Below, one piece after another: positions 52,131-61,581 of a stretch of 64,000 bases of DNA. The notes under the pieces were generated by a model. That model saw only the letters and a program-made list of their open reading frames with translations, searched no databases and had not been told where the DNA came from. The position numbers and the translations under genes were made by a program. Every line of letters begins with the position of its first letter. Position 1 is the first letter of the stretch. The stretch is taken from positions 1 to 64,000 of the forward strand of contig JAMPBJ010000003.1 of the NCBI GenBank assembly GCA_023666835.1, in the 5' to 3' direction. The DNA is from Bacteroides sp. Lineage in GTDB: Bacteria > Bacteroidota > Bacteroidia > Bacteroidales > Muribaculaceae.

Positions 52131-54377
52131 TTGCTCGTGATGGCCACCGGCACGGGCAAGACACGCACGGCCGTCTCGCTTGTTGATGTGTTGCAGCGCA
52201 ACAATTGGGTAAAGAACACTTTGTTTCTCGCCGACCGGACATCGCTTGTCAACCAGGCTGAAAAAGCCTTTGCCGGGCTTCTTGACACATCGATTGCCAA
52301 TCTGTGCAAAGCCGATCCCAACCTTAACGCCCGAATTGTCTTCTCAACTTATCAGACGATGATCAACTATGTCAATACTGACAATAAACCGTTCAGCGTC
52401 GGCCGCTTTGACTTGATAATCATTGATGAAGCACACCGTTCGGTGTTCGGCAAATACGGCGATATATTCCGCTATTTTGATTCGCTGCTTGTCGGGCTCA
52501 CAGCCACACCTCGCGACCAGGTGGACAAATCCACATACGATCTGCTACACCTTGAAGGAGGCGAGCCTACCGACTTCTATGAATATGAAACGGCAGTGGC
52601 CGACGGCTACCTTGTTGACTATAAGGGCTTGATCCGCGGCTCCAAGGTGGTGAACGAGGGCATCAAATATGATGACCTGTCGGCGGAAGAAAAGGATCAG
52701 CTTGAACAAGTGTGGGAATATGAACAGATCGGCAAAGACCCCGATGATGAGTGGGAACCACGCGACATCCGCGAGCAGGAGATATACAAATATATCTACA
52801 ACACCGACACCATCGACAAGATGCTTCAGGACCTGATGGAGAACGGACTGAAGATACACTCCGGCGAGATGATTGGCAAGAGTATTATCTTTGCGATGAA
52901 TTCCAAGACGGCAAAACTGATAGTCGAGCGGTTCAACATACTCTATCCTGAATATGGGCCGCAATTCTGCGAACAGATTGACTACTCAATCAAATATTCG
53001 CAAGACTTAATCGACAGATTCAGCCTGCGCGATTCGTTGCCTCAGATTGCCGTATCGGTTGATATGCTCGACACAGGGATAGATGTGCCCGATGTGCTTA
53101 ACCTTGTGTTCTTCAAACGTGTACGCTCCCGCATCAAGTTTTTGCAGATGATAGGTCGCGGCACCCGTCTGAGCCCCGACTTATTCGGAGCCGGAGAGGA
53201 CAAAGAGCTGTTCTACATATTCGACTGGGGAGGCAACTTCAAATACTTTGGCGAGAATCCAAAAGAGGGCAAGGCCGTGAAAGCACCCTCACTCACCGAA
53301 CGGCTCTTCGGCGTAAGGGCTGCCATGGCCTGTGCACTTCAGGCTTCCCAATATCAGGCAGACGATTTTGCTAAAGGGCTCCATGACGAACTGAAAGCGA
53401 TGCTCATCAAGGAAGTTGGCAGGCTCGACGATGCACATATCTCCGTGCGCAACCACTGGCCCGCCGTGTGCAAATACCGCGACCCTGAAACATGGCAATA
53501 TATTTCGGAGGTTGATGTTCTTGACCTGAAAAACGAGGTGGCTCCGCTCCTTCCGAAGTCAATGGAGAACGAGTTGGCCAAGAAATTTGACCTCCTTGCC
53601 CTGTATGTTCAGCTCGGTATGGTCGACGAAACCTTTGAAAGCGGCAGTTATGAAGCACAAATCACACAGATTGCCAACGCTCTGAAAAACAAAGCAACCG
53701 TGGGCGAAGTCAAGGCAAAACTGCCCTTGATTCAAGAAGTGCTGACCTCCGCATTCTGGAGCAACAAGACATTGCTCTCCATTGAGAATATGCGCAAGGA
53801 GCTTCGCGAGTTGATGAAATTTCTCAAAGGAGAGGCAGGCAGGACTTTCACCGTCAACATTGAGGATCGTATTACCGATGGCGGCGTTGCTGAATCGATT
53901 AACTCAACCGTGACCTACAAAGAACGTGTGCTCGACTTCCTTGCCAACAACCGCGATCTGCCGGTGCTTAAAAAAATCCAGAACATTGAGCAGCTGACGT
54001 CAGCCGATATTGATGAACTGGAGCGCATATTGTGGCAGGAACTCGGCACCAAAGAGGACTATGAACGCTATCTGAAACGAGAGAAAATGACAGCCGACAT
54101 CCCGGTTGCCGCATTTATAAGGAAAGTGTCGGGACTTGACCGCCAAAAGGCTATCAAGCTTTTCTCCGATTTCATTTCAGCAAACTCCCTCACCGCCGAA
54201 CAGGAAGAATTCATCAACAACATTCTCAACTACGTTTGCCAAAACGGCGACATGGAGAAGAATGTGTTTGTCACCAACCGCATTTTTCGAGAGTCGTTGC
54301 TCAAATATTTCCCCAACAAGGCAGTGCAAGTGGCACAATTCGTGGCTATGCTGCACGACACCATCACTGCGGCGTAG
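52131..54377 (+). CDS. hsdR: hsdR C-terminal half (helicase motor) after the TGA
   Basis: The frame continues with LLVMATGTGKTRTAVSLV (Walker A), LIIIDEAHRSVFGKYGD, SLLVGLTATPRD, VDMLDTGIDVPDV and MIGRGTRLSPDLF, the full SF2 motor of type I R-subunits, then the C-terminal helical region that binds the methylase (..LDRQKAIKLFSDFISANSLT). An in-frame TTG (52131), GTG (52137) or ATG (52140) could restart translation, but a motor without its nuclease should translocate, not cut. It is convergent with the symporter pseudogene. Confidence 0.88.
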   Translation: MLVMATGTGKTRTAVSLVDVLQRNNWVKNTLFLADRTSLVNQAEKAFAGLLDTSIANLCKADPNLNARIVFSTYQTMINYVNTDNKPFSVGRFDLIIIDEAHRSVFGKYGDIFRYFDSLLVGLTATPRDQVDKSTYDLLHLEGGEPTDFYEYETAVADGYLVDYKGLIRGSKVVNEGIKYDDLSAEEKDQLEQVWEYEQIGKDPDDEWEPRDIREQEIYKYIYNTDTIDKMLQDLMENGLKIHSGEMIGKSIIFAMNSKTAKLIVERFNILYPEYGPQFCEQIDYSIKYSQDLIDRFSLRDSLPQIAVSVDMLDTGIDVPDVLNLVFFKRVRSRIKFLQMIGRGTRLSPDLFGAGEDKELFYIFDWGGNFKYFGENPKEGKAVKAPSLTERLFGVRAAMACALQASQYQADDFAKGLHDELKAMLIKEVGRLDDAHISVRNHWPAVCKYRDPETWQYISEVDVLDLKNEVAPLLPKSMENELAKKFDLLALYVQLGMVDETFESGSYEAQITQIANALKNKATVGEVKAKLPLIQEVLTSAFWSNKTLLSIENMRKELRELMKFLKGEAGRTFTVNIEDRITDGGVAESINSTVTYKERVLDFLANNRDLPVLKKIQNIEQLTSADIDELERILWQELGTKEDYERYLKREKMTADIPVAAFIRKVSGLDRQKAIKLFSDFISANSLTAEQEEFINNILNYVCQNGDMEKNVFVTNRIFRESLLKYFPNKAVQVAQFVAMLHDTITAA

Positions 54378-54387
54378 GCGGGAGGTG

Positions 54388-55747
54388 TCAAAATACTCCG
54401 ATCGAGTTGAGGAAGATCAGGAAGATGGCGGCGGGGCAGACCCAGCGAAGGGCGAAGCGGAGGGCGCACATGAGCCGGAAGCGGTATTGACCGCCATTGG
54501 TTAGTTGCTCCCGGTAAATCTCGGGGTCGATTTTCCAGCCTACGAAGATCGAACAGATCATGCCTCCCAGTGGCAGGATGACATTGCTCGACAGGTAGTC
54601 GAAGAGATCAAAAAACGTCATGCCGCATATGGTGAAGTCGCTCAGCGGGCCGAAACTCAGCGCGCAGAGTATGGCGCCGGCAAAGGCTATCAACGAGGAT
54701 ATGACCGTGGCTTTTCGGCGCGACATCCGCTTCTGATCGGTGAGATACGACACCGACATTTCGCTCATCGACACTGTGGATGTCAGCGACGCCATGATCA
54801 ACAGCAGGAAAAACAGTGAAGACCAAACGACACCGCCCGGCATGTGGAGAAAGATGTAGGGGAGGGTCTGAAACACCAGGGTAGGGCCCGCTTCGGGTTG
54901 CATGCCGAAGGAGAACACCGCAGGAAAGATTATGACGCCGGCGAGAATGGCGACGAAAAAAATCGAGCATGGCGATGGTAGAGGCTGTGCGCGTGATCCG
55001 GATCTGAGGTTTGAAATAAGAGGCATATGTGGTCATGCAGCCGAGTCCGAGGCTGAGAGAGAAAAAGGCTTGTCCCATGGCGTTGATGATCACGGCTGAA
55101 TCGATCTGCGAGAAGTCGGGTTTGAACAGGAACTCGAGGCCTTTGGTGGCGCCCGGGAGCGTCAGGGAGTTGCAGCAGAATACTATGAGCAAAACGAACA
55201 GTATCGGCATCATAAGATTGGCTGCGCGCTCTATGCCTTTGGTGATTCCGCCGAGAATAATCACGGAGTTGATGATGAGGAAAATGACGGTCCACACCAC
55301 CGATCGCCAGCCGGTTATGAGCGAAGTGAAATGTTGCTGTCCGTCGGCCGTAGTGGCAATATGGAGTTGGCCGGTGACAGACGAAACAAAGTATTCAACG
55401 GTCCATCCTGCCACTACGGAGTAGAAACTCAAAATCATGAGCGAGGCCACAATGCCGAAATTGCCGCTCCAATGCCAGATGCCACCCTTGGCGAAGCGCT
55501 TGTAGGCCCCGGAAATGTTGGATCGCGATGCACGACCAAGGATGAATTCGGAGCAGAACACGGGAATGCCGAGCACCAGGAGAAATGCCACATAGCATAC
55601 AAGAAAAGCTCCGCCGCCGTTTTCACCGGCCTCGTAGGGGAAGCGCCATATATTGCCCAGACCGACGGCCGAACCGACAGTGGCGGCTATGGCTCCGAAT
55701 CGCGAGCTGAACATGGCACGCCCCGGTTGTGTAGACTTATCATTCAT
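54388..55747 (-). pseudogene. sodium:neurotransmitter-type symporter, one-base frameshift
   Basis: The protein starts MNDKSTQPGRAMFSSRFGAI and shows the SNF-family motif AATVGSAVGLGNIWRFPYEA; it would be about 452 residues and a dozen helices. A run of seven A (54956-54962, seven T on the coding strand) breaks it: with six, ..MLDFFVAILAGVIIFPAVFSF.. continues; with seven, the frame reads ..DFFRRHSRRRHN.. and ends at 54608. Both pieces are otherwise intact, so the event is recent, a phase-variable tract, or a sequencing error. SNF proteins import amino acids with sodium. Confidence 0.85.
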
Positions 55748-55816
55748 AGATGGATCTGACGTTAAAGCCGCAAAGTTACGGCTAAATATTCAAAGGCGCA
55801 AACCTTGATGCGAGCC

Positions 55817-56788
55817 TTATTTATTGAAGGATGTGTGTCGGAACGAGAGATGACGGCCGGGGAAGTCGAACAGGATGTCGAGGTTGACAAACATGTTGAG
55901 GGGGTTGATGGCGTAGGCCTCCTCGTCGTTGTCGTAGTAGTTGACGCGAGCCGAACCTTCGCGGTCGCCGATGATCAGCCATCCGGCGGGATCGGCATAG
56001 CCCGGGAAGCGTCCACGGAATGAGGCGATGGTGTCCTGGACAAACGAAGGGTGTTCCGACGGCATGTCGGCGGCGCAGCATTTGATATATGCGCGCTGCA
56101 GGCCGGTGTCGAGGAAGAAGTCTTTGTTGATCGACGATGCTGTGGCTGGTATGTAGTATCGGTGGCCGAGCATGGGCCAGAAGGTCAGATCATGTGAGAT
56201 CTTCATGTCGCTGCATTTTTCGTAGCCTTCGGGTTCTTCAAGATACAGGCGGTAGGAATTGGTGTCGTGATGGAATTCGAGATAAAATTTTTCGAGGAAA
56301 TCGATGCCTATGACTGAAAATTCGGTTTCGGCAGGCATGAAATCGACGCCTGAAATCACGTTGACGGCGGAATAGTTGCATTCTCTGACCAAGTTGCCCA
56401 GCGAGTCGGTTGTGATGGTCCAGTCGTAGAACGGAAGGTCGATTGTGTAGCGGGTGCTTTCAAACACAATGTCGCCAATGCCGTCGCGTCCAACAGCGGG
56501 ATAGAATGATTTACGGGCTTTGTAGCCGAGCGAATCGAGCAGGAGTCGGTCGTGTTCGGTGATAGTGCTGACGTCGCTTCCGGTGTCGATCTTGAATCTC
56601 AAGCCCGGGCGCAGAAAGGCAAACTGGGGCATGGAGTCGAGAGGCATGATGCCGAGGCATCCCTGCTCTCTTTCGGGGTCGATTGATGTTTGGGATGTGC
56701 GTGAGGCAAAGAACAGAACGGTGCAAATTGCCAGCACGATGACCACGACGATGACGTTAATTATAACTAATATATATTTGCGCTTCAT
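55817..56788 (-). CDS. membrane-anchored two-lobed retropepsin-like protein
   Basis: A 323-residue protein with an N-terminal signal anchor (residues 6-28) and two Asp-Thr-Gly centres: LRFKIDTGSDVSTIT (Asp68) and DFFLDTGLQRAYIK (Asp227). Each lobe has its second hydrophobic-Gly element (SVIGIDFLEKFYLEF and LDILFDF-like end). This is a pepsin-like arrangement built from retropepsin-type lobes, so one chain could be active by itself. It faces the periplasm. The substrate and role are unknown; a cytosolic single-lobe relative is at 2349-2753. Confidence 0.7.
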   Translation of the reverse strand: MKRKYILVIINVIVVVIVLAICTVLFFASRTSQTSIDPEREQGCLGIMPLDSMPQFAFLRPGLRFKIDTGSDVSTITEHDRLLLDSLGYKARKSFYPAVGRDGIGDIVFESTRYTIDLPFYDWTITTDSLGNLVRECNYSAVNVISGVDFMPAETEFSVIGIDFLEKFYLEFHHDTNSYRLYLEEPEGYEKCSDMKISHDLTFWPMLGHRYYIPATASSINKDFFLDTGLQRAYIKCCAADMPSEHPSFVQDTIASFRGRFPGYADPAGWLIIGDREGSARVNYYDNDEEAYAINPLNMFVNLDILFDFPGRHLSFRHTSFNK

Positions 56789-56898
56789 TTGTTTCGATAA
56801 TTATGCAATACAAAAATAATGTATATTTGGCGCTGAGACAAAAGATTTGACTGCATTGTAACACTGTTTTCAATGACGTTACGATGATGTTGCACACG

Positions 56899-56930
56899 TT
56901 TGGCAGTTTGGCATCAAAACTGTAACTTTG
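56899..56930 (+). promoter_or_regulatory. promoter at the HAD gene start
   Basis: TTTG (56899-56902), 20 bases, TAACTTTG (56923-56930): an excellent match. The ATG at 56933 begins only three bases after the -7 box, so the transcript is leaderless or nearly so, or translation starts at ATG 56939. Confidence 0.65.
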
Positions 56931-56932
56931 CG

Positions 56933-57595
56933 ATGAATATGAAAGCAGACCATCAAATAACACCTCAATTCGGTGCCCTGTTCGATCTCGACGGGGTGAT
57001 TATTGACAGCGAAACCGACTATACCGGATTTTGGAGAGAGATAGACCGGATCTATCCCACCGGAGTTGAAAACTTTGCCATCGCAATCAAGGGAACCACT
57101 CTTGAAGAAATCATGCTACACTTCCCCGACCCGACGGAGCAGGAGGATATCATAAGCCGCATCGACCGGTTTCAGTCGGAGATGGTCTACCATTTGTTTG
57201 ACGGTGTAGAGGCGTTTCTGAAGGATCTTCATCGACACGGGATACCGATGGCGCTTGTGACGAGCAGCGACGAGCGAAAGATGTCGCGTCTTTTCAGTCA
57301 GATTCCTTGGCTTAAAGAGATGTTTGTAAAGGTCATAGATGCGCAGTGTGTCACTCATTCCAAGCCTCACCCCGAGGGCTATTTGAAAGCTGCCGAGGCT
57401 ATTGGCCTCGATGCACGAAGGTGTTTCGTGTTTGAGGATTCATTGCAGGGAATCCGCGCCGGAAAGGCTGCCGGAGCTCGCGTGATAGGTATCGCGACTA
57501 CACTTCCCCGTCAGGCAATAGAGCACGAAGCAGACCGGATGGTAGACCTTCTCAGCCAACTTTCCTACGATAGCTTGATAAATATAGTTAAATAG
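56933..57595 (+). CDS. HAD-superfamily phosphatase (beta-phosphoglucomutase-like)
   Basis: The protein (220 residues from ATG 56933) has HAD motif I FDLDGVIIDSE with the nucleophile Asp and second Asp, motif II VTSSD, motif III Lys in HSKPHPEGYLKAA and motif IV FEDSLQGIRAG, plus an alpha-helical cap between I and II. It probably removes phosphate from a small phosphosugar or similar metabolite. It lies 61 bases before the arginine operon promoter region but may be cotranscribed with it; no terminator is seen between them. Confidence 0.88.
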   Translation: MNMKADHQITPQFGALFDLDGVIIDSETDYTGFWREIDRIYPTGVENFAIAIKGTTLEEIMLHFPDPTEQEDIISRIDRFQSEMVYHLFDGVEAFLKDLHRHGIPMALVTSSDERKMSRLFSQIPWLKEMFVKVIDAQCVTHSKPHPEGYLKAAEAIGLDARRCFVFEDSLQGIRAGKAAGARVIGIATTLPRQAIEHEADRMVDLLSQLSYDSLINIVK

Positions 57596-57603
57596 TATAG
57601 ATA

Positions 57604-57626
57604 TACGAAATAAATTCGTACCTTTG
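57604..57626 (+). promoter_or_regulatory. arginine operon promoter with overlapping inverted repeat
   Basis: TACCTTTG (57619-57626) is the -7 box. It is overlapped by TACGAA (57604-57609) and TTCGTA (57615-57620), a 6-bp inverted repeat with a five-base spacer. A repressor bound here would cover the promoter; arginine-dependent control is a guess. Confidence 0.5.
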
Positions 57627-57656
57627 CGCTGAATTTATTACGTATATTTATCAAAA

Positions 57657-58274
57657 ATGAACGCAGATAATATAGTTGTGGAGTTTGCGCGGCCTGAACA
57701 TGCCGCGTACGCTCCGCGCATATGTGATTTGATCTACGAATCGGCTCTGCAGCGCGGTACAGGCATAGCCCGAAGATCCAATGACTATATCTCTTCCAAA
57801 ATCACCGGAGGCAAGGCCGTTGTGGCTTTCGATGGTGACAAGTTGGTTGGATTCAGCTATATAGAATGTTGGGGACATGGCGACTTTGTGGCCACATCGG
57901 GTTTGATAGTCGATCCCGAATACCGTCATCTCGGACTGGCCGCCCGCATCAAGCAGCGCACGTTTGAGCTTGCCCGCAAAATGTTTCCCTATGCCAAGAT
58001 ATTCAGTATCACTACATCACTGCCGGTGATGAAACTCAACTCGCGCATGGGCTACAAGCCGGTGACTTTCAGTGAGCTGACCGACGATGAAGAGTTCTGG
58101 CAAGGATGCAAAGGCTGCTGCAACTACGACATACTTCAGCGCAACAACCGCCGAATGTGCCTGTGCACCGGCATGCTGTTTGAGCCCGGTCGTCCGGCCG
58201 ACAATACCGCTGCCACACCTTATTTAATGGCCTTGGGCAACAAGTTGAAAAAAATATTCCGCATCAAACGATAA
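57657..58274 (+). CDS. GNAT acyltransferase, probable N-acylglutamate synthase
   Basis: The 205-residue protein has a GNAT core with motif A VDPEYRHLGLAARIKQRT (residues about 85-103) and a C-terminal Cys-rich stretch (..WQGCKGCCNYDILQRNNRRM..). It is the first gene of the arginine cluster and stands where Bacteroidetes lack ordinary ArgA. Related proteins beside argG in Bacteroides (the BT3761 type) have been assigned as N-acylglutamate synthases by genetics, from memory. So the likely reaction is glutamate plus acetyl- or succinyl-CoA to N-acylglutamate. It is 15 bases upstream of argG. Confidence 0.75.
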   Translation: MNADNIVVEFARPEHAAYAPRICDLIYESALQRGTGIARRSNDYISSKITGGKAVVAFDGDKLVGFSYIECWGHGDFVATSGLIVDPEYRHLGLAARIKQRTFELARKMFPYAKIFSITTSLPVMKLNSRMGYKPVTFSELTDDEEFWQGCKGCCNYDILQRNNRRMCLCTGMLFEPGRPADNTAATPYLMALGNKLKKIFRIKR

Positions 58275-58289
58275 TAAATTACATCATAT

Positions 58290-59498
58290 ATGAACGACAA
58301 GAAAAAAGTTGTACTCGCCTTCAGTGGAGGCCTCGACACTTCGTTTTGCGCCAAATATCTTTCGGAAGATCTTGGCTACGAGGTGCACACCGCCATCGCC
58401 AATACAGGCGGATTTTCCGACGACGAACTCAAAACCATCGAAAGCAAGGCACTCGCATTGGGAGCTGCCTCGCACGTGACACTCGACGTCACCGACGACT
58501 ACTATAACAAAAGTATCCGCTACATGATAGCCGGCAATGTGTTGCGCAACGGCACATATCCGATCAGTGTCAGCTCCGAACGCATATTCCAAGCGATTGC
58601 CATCATCGAATATGCCAAGAAGATAGGCGCCGATGCCGTGGCTCACGGATCGACCGGAGCCGGAAACGATCAGGTGCGTTTTGATCTCACATTCCAGATA
58701 CTTGCCCCCGGTATAGAGATCATCACTCCCACACGCGACATGGTTCTGACCCGCGACTATGAGATCAACTATCTGCGCGACCATGGCTATGAGGCTGACT
58801 TCAAACGTATGGAATACTCCATCAACAAGGGATTGTGGGGAACGAGCATCGGCGGTAAGGAGACGCTTCATTCCGAGCAGACCTTGCCCGAAGAGGCATA
58901 TCCCTCGCAGGTGAAGAAAACCGGCACGGAAACACTGAAACTAACATTTGAAAAGGGTGAGGTGAGGGCCGTAAACGGTTTACATTATGATAATCCGGTG
59001 GATGCAATCCGTGAGGTAGAGCGAATCGGATCGGCCTACGGCATCGGTCGCGACATGCACATCGGCGACACAATCATCGGTATCAAGGGCCGTGTCGGTT
59101 TCGAAGCCGCAGCTCCCATGTTGATCATCAGTGCTCACAAAATGCTTGAAAAGCATGTATTGACCAAATGGCAGCTGTATTGGAAAGATCAGATTGGCAC
59201 GTGGTATGGAATGTTTCTTCACGAAGCCCAGTACCTCGACCCCTCCATGCGCGATATGGAAGCATATCTTGAATCGACCCAGGAGCATGTCACCGGCACT
59301 GTAGAACTGGCGCTGCGCCCGCTTGGCTTCACCTGCGTAGGTGTGGATTCGCCCTACGATCTGATGAAGAACGACTTTGGCGAATATGGCGAGGTGAATC
59401 GAGCCTGGACTGCCGACGAAGTGAAAGGGTTCACAACGATTCTCGGCAATCCGATGAAGATTTACTATAACGTGGCGCGTCGGGCAGAAAAGAAATGA
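58290..59498 (+). CDS. argG: argininosuccinate synthase
   Basis: Full-length (402 residues) with the PP-loop SGGLDTSFCAKYL, AHGSTGAGNDQVRFDL and IGGKETLHSEQTLPEEAYPS. It joins citrulline and aspartate using ATP. The short type with these motifs is found in Bacteroidetes. Its end overlaps argC by four bases (ATGA). Confidence 0.97.
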   Translation: MNDKKKVVLAFSGGLDTSFCAKYLSEDLGYEVHTAIANTGGFSDDELKTIESKALALGAASHVTLDVTDDYYNKSIRYMIAGNVLRNGTYPISVSSERIFQAIAIIEYAKKIGADAVAHGSTGAGNDQVRFDLTFQILAPGIEIITPTRDMVLTRDYEINYLRDHGYEADFKRMEYSINKGLWGTSIGGKETLHSEQTLPEEAYPSQVKKTGTETLKLTFEKGEVRAVNGLHYDNPVDAIREVERIGSAYGIGRDMHIGDTIIGIKGRVGFEAAAPMLIISAHKMLEKHVLTKWQLYWKDQIGTWYGMFLHEAQYLDPSMRDMEAYLESTQEHVTGTVELALRPLGFTCVGVDSPYDLMKNDFGEYGEVNRAWTADEVKGFTTILGNPMKIYYNVARRAEKK

Positions 59499-60457
59499 TA
59501 AAGGTTGGAATAATAGGAGGTGCGGGCTACACCGCCGGGGAGCTCTTGCGCATTCTCATCAATCATTCCGAGGTTGAGATTGCATTTGTGCATTCGCAAA
59601 GTTCGGCGGGAAAGCCGTTGGCCGACATCCATGAGGGACTGATCGGAGAGACCGAACTTGAGTTTTCCGACAAATATGATCTAAACGGTATTGACTGTCT
59701 GTTTCTTTGCTCAGGCCATGGTGCCAGTAGTCGGTTCTGGCAGGAAAACCTTCGGCCGGAGGGTCTGAAGGTCATCGACCTCGCCCAGGATTTTCGCGAC
59801 GAGTCAGAGGGTTATGTCTATGGGCTGCCTGAAATCAACCGCAAGCGAATAGCCGGTGCGAATCTGATTGCCAACCCCGGATGTTTTGCCACAGCTATCC
59901 AGATAGCTCTGCTGCCGCTCGCTACCCCCGGAGAACTTACCGGCCCGATTCATGTGACGGGTATAACCGGATCGACCGGAGCCGGTGTCAAGCCGGGGCC
60001 TACGACTCATTTCAGTTGGCGAAATTCCAACATGTCGGTCTACAAAGCTTTTACTCATCAACATTTGGCCGAAATCAGCCGTAGTATCAAACAGTTGATG
60101 CCTACGTTTGACTCCGAGATCAACTTCATACCGATGCGTGGCGATTTTGCGCGCGGCATATTTGTCACCGCCTATATCGACACCGACCTGACACTCGAAC
60201 AGGCTCAGCAGATATTCAGGGATTTCTACGCCGATTCCACATTTGTACACTTCTCCGATAAGAGCGTGGACCTGAAGCAGGTGGTCAATACTAACAAAGG
60301 AGTTGTGTCGATTGAAAAACACGGCAACAAACTGCTCATCATTTCGGCCATCGACAATCTTCTCAAAGGAGCATCGGGGCAAGCTGTCGAAAACATGAAT
60401 ATAGCATTCGGACTTGATCCCTCGACCGGACTTCGACTTAAATCTTCAGCATTCTGA
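59495..60457 (+). CDS. argC: N-acyl-gamma-glutamyl-phosphate reductase
   Basis: The 320-residue enzyme has the NADP-binding start KVGIIGGAGYTAGELLRIL and the catalytic Cys in NPGCFATAIQIALLPL, with the active-site His region HQHLAEISRSI. It reduces the acyl-phosphate made by ArgB to the semialdehyde. Followed five bases later by argD. Confidence 0.96.
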   Translation: MIKVGIIGGAGYTAGELLRILINHSEVEIAFVHSQSSAGKPLADIHEGLIGETELEFSDKYDLNGIDCLFLCSGHGASSRFWQENLRPEGLKVIDLAQDFRDESEGYVYGLPEINRKRIAGANLIANPGCFATAIQIALLPLATPGELTGPIHVTGITGSTGAGVKPGPTTHFSWRNSNMSVYKAFTHQHLAEISRSIKQLMPTFDSEINFIPMRGDFARGIFVTAYIDTDLTLEQAQQIFRDFYADSTFVHFSDKSVDLKQVVNTNKGVVSIEKHGNKLLIISAIDNLLKGASGQAVENMNIAFGLDPSTGLRLKSSAF

Positions 60458-60462
60458 TTGTT

Positions 60463-61581
60463 ATGAATCTATTTGACGTATATTCGCTCTACGATATCGA
60501 ACCTGTGAAAGGCAGGGGAAATTATGTCTATACAGCCGACGGCACTGAATATCTGGATCTTTATGGAGGCCATGCCGTGATATCCATAGGCCATTGCCAT
60601 CCGACATATGTGGAAGGTGTGGCCAACCAACTTGCATCGCTTGGCTTCTATTCCAACTCGGTGCACAATTCGCTTCAGGAGCGTTTGGCTACCAAACTCG
60701 GAAAGGTATCAGGCTACGATGACTATTCACTTTTTCTATGCAACAGCGGAGCTGAGGCCAATGAAAATGCAATGAAACTTGCGTCGTTCCACACCGGACA
60801 CCGTAAGATACTTGCATTCAATCATGCCTTTCACGGGCGCACCTCCGGAGCCGTCGCAGCGACTGACAATGCGGCCATCGTATCGCCGTTTAACCGCACC
60901 GACAATATAGAATTCGCACCGCTTGGCGACATCGAAACCGTGCGCCAAAAACTCAGCAGCGGCGAGTTCGCTGCCGTGATAGTGGAGGGGATTCAAGGCG
61001 TGGCAGGCATACATGTTCCAGACGATCATTTCCTTGTTGAATTGCGAAAGCTGACAACGGAAACCGGCGTGGTGCTCATCGTTGATGAAATTCAGTCGGG
61101 CTACGGTAGGTCAGGCCGGTTCTTTGCCCATCAATATTCAGGTATCCGTCCTGATATCATCACATGCGCCAAGGGTATAGCCAATGGTTTCCCGATGGGA
61201 GCGGTGTTGATCTCACCTGAGTTTGAGGCGCGCAAAGGTATGCTCGGCACCACTTTTGGCGGCAATCATCTGTCATGCGCAGCGGCCCTCGCAGTCCTTG
61301 AAGTCATTGAGCGCGAGTCACTTGTCGCCAACGCTGATAAGGTGGGATCGTATTTGCTCCGGCGTCTTCAGGAGATCGAGTGGATCAAGGATATACGTGG
61401 ACGCGGTCTGATGATCGGATTTGATATCGAAGGTTCCGCCGCCGATCTGCGCCGCCGGTTGCTCTTCGAAAAACACATATTTACAGGAGGAGCCGGACAG
61501 CACACCGTACGCATCCTCCCGGCCTTGACTATCACTGAAAGTCAGGTCGACACACTTATTACCGCATTAAAAGAACTATGA
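60463..61581 (+). CDS. argD: N-acylornithine aminotransferase
   Basis: A class-III PLP aminotransferase of 372 residues: FLCNSGAEANENAMK, IVDEIQSGYGRSG and the Schiff-base Lys in CAKGIANGFPMGA. It converts the N-acyl semialdehyde to N-acylornithine with glutamate. The start ends four bases before argF' is reached (overlap 61578-61581). Confidence 0.95.
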   Translation: MNLFDVYSLYDIEPVKGRGNYVYTADGTEYLDLYGGHAVISIGHCHPTYVEGVANQLASLGFYSNSVHNSLQERLATKLGKVSGYDDYSLFLCNSGAEANENAMKLASFHTGHRKILAFNHAFHGRTSGAVAATDNAAIVSPFNRTDNIEFAPLGDIETVRQKLSSGEFAAVIVEGIQGVAGIHVPDDHFLVELRKLTTETGVVLIVDEIQSGYGRSGRFFAHQYSGIRPDIITCAKGIANGFPMGAVLISPEFEARKGMLGTTFGGNHLSCAAALAVLEVIERESLVANADKVGSYLLRRLQEIEWIKDIRGRGLMIGFDIEGSAADLRRRLLFEKHIFTGGAGQHTVRILPALTITESQVDTLITALKEL

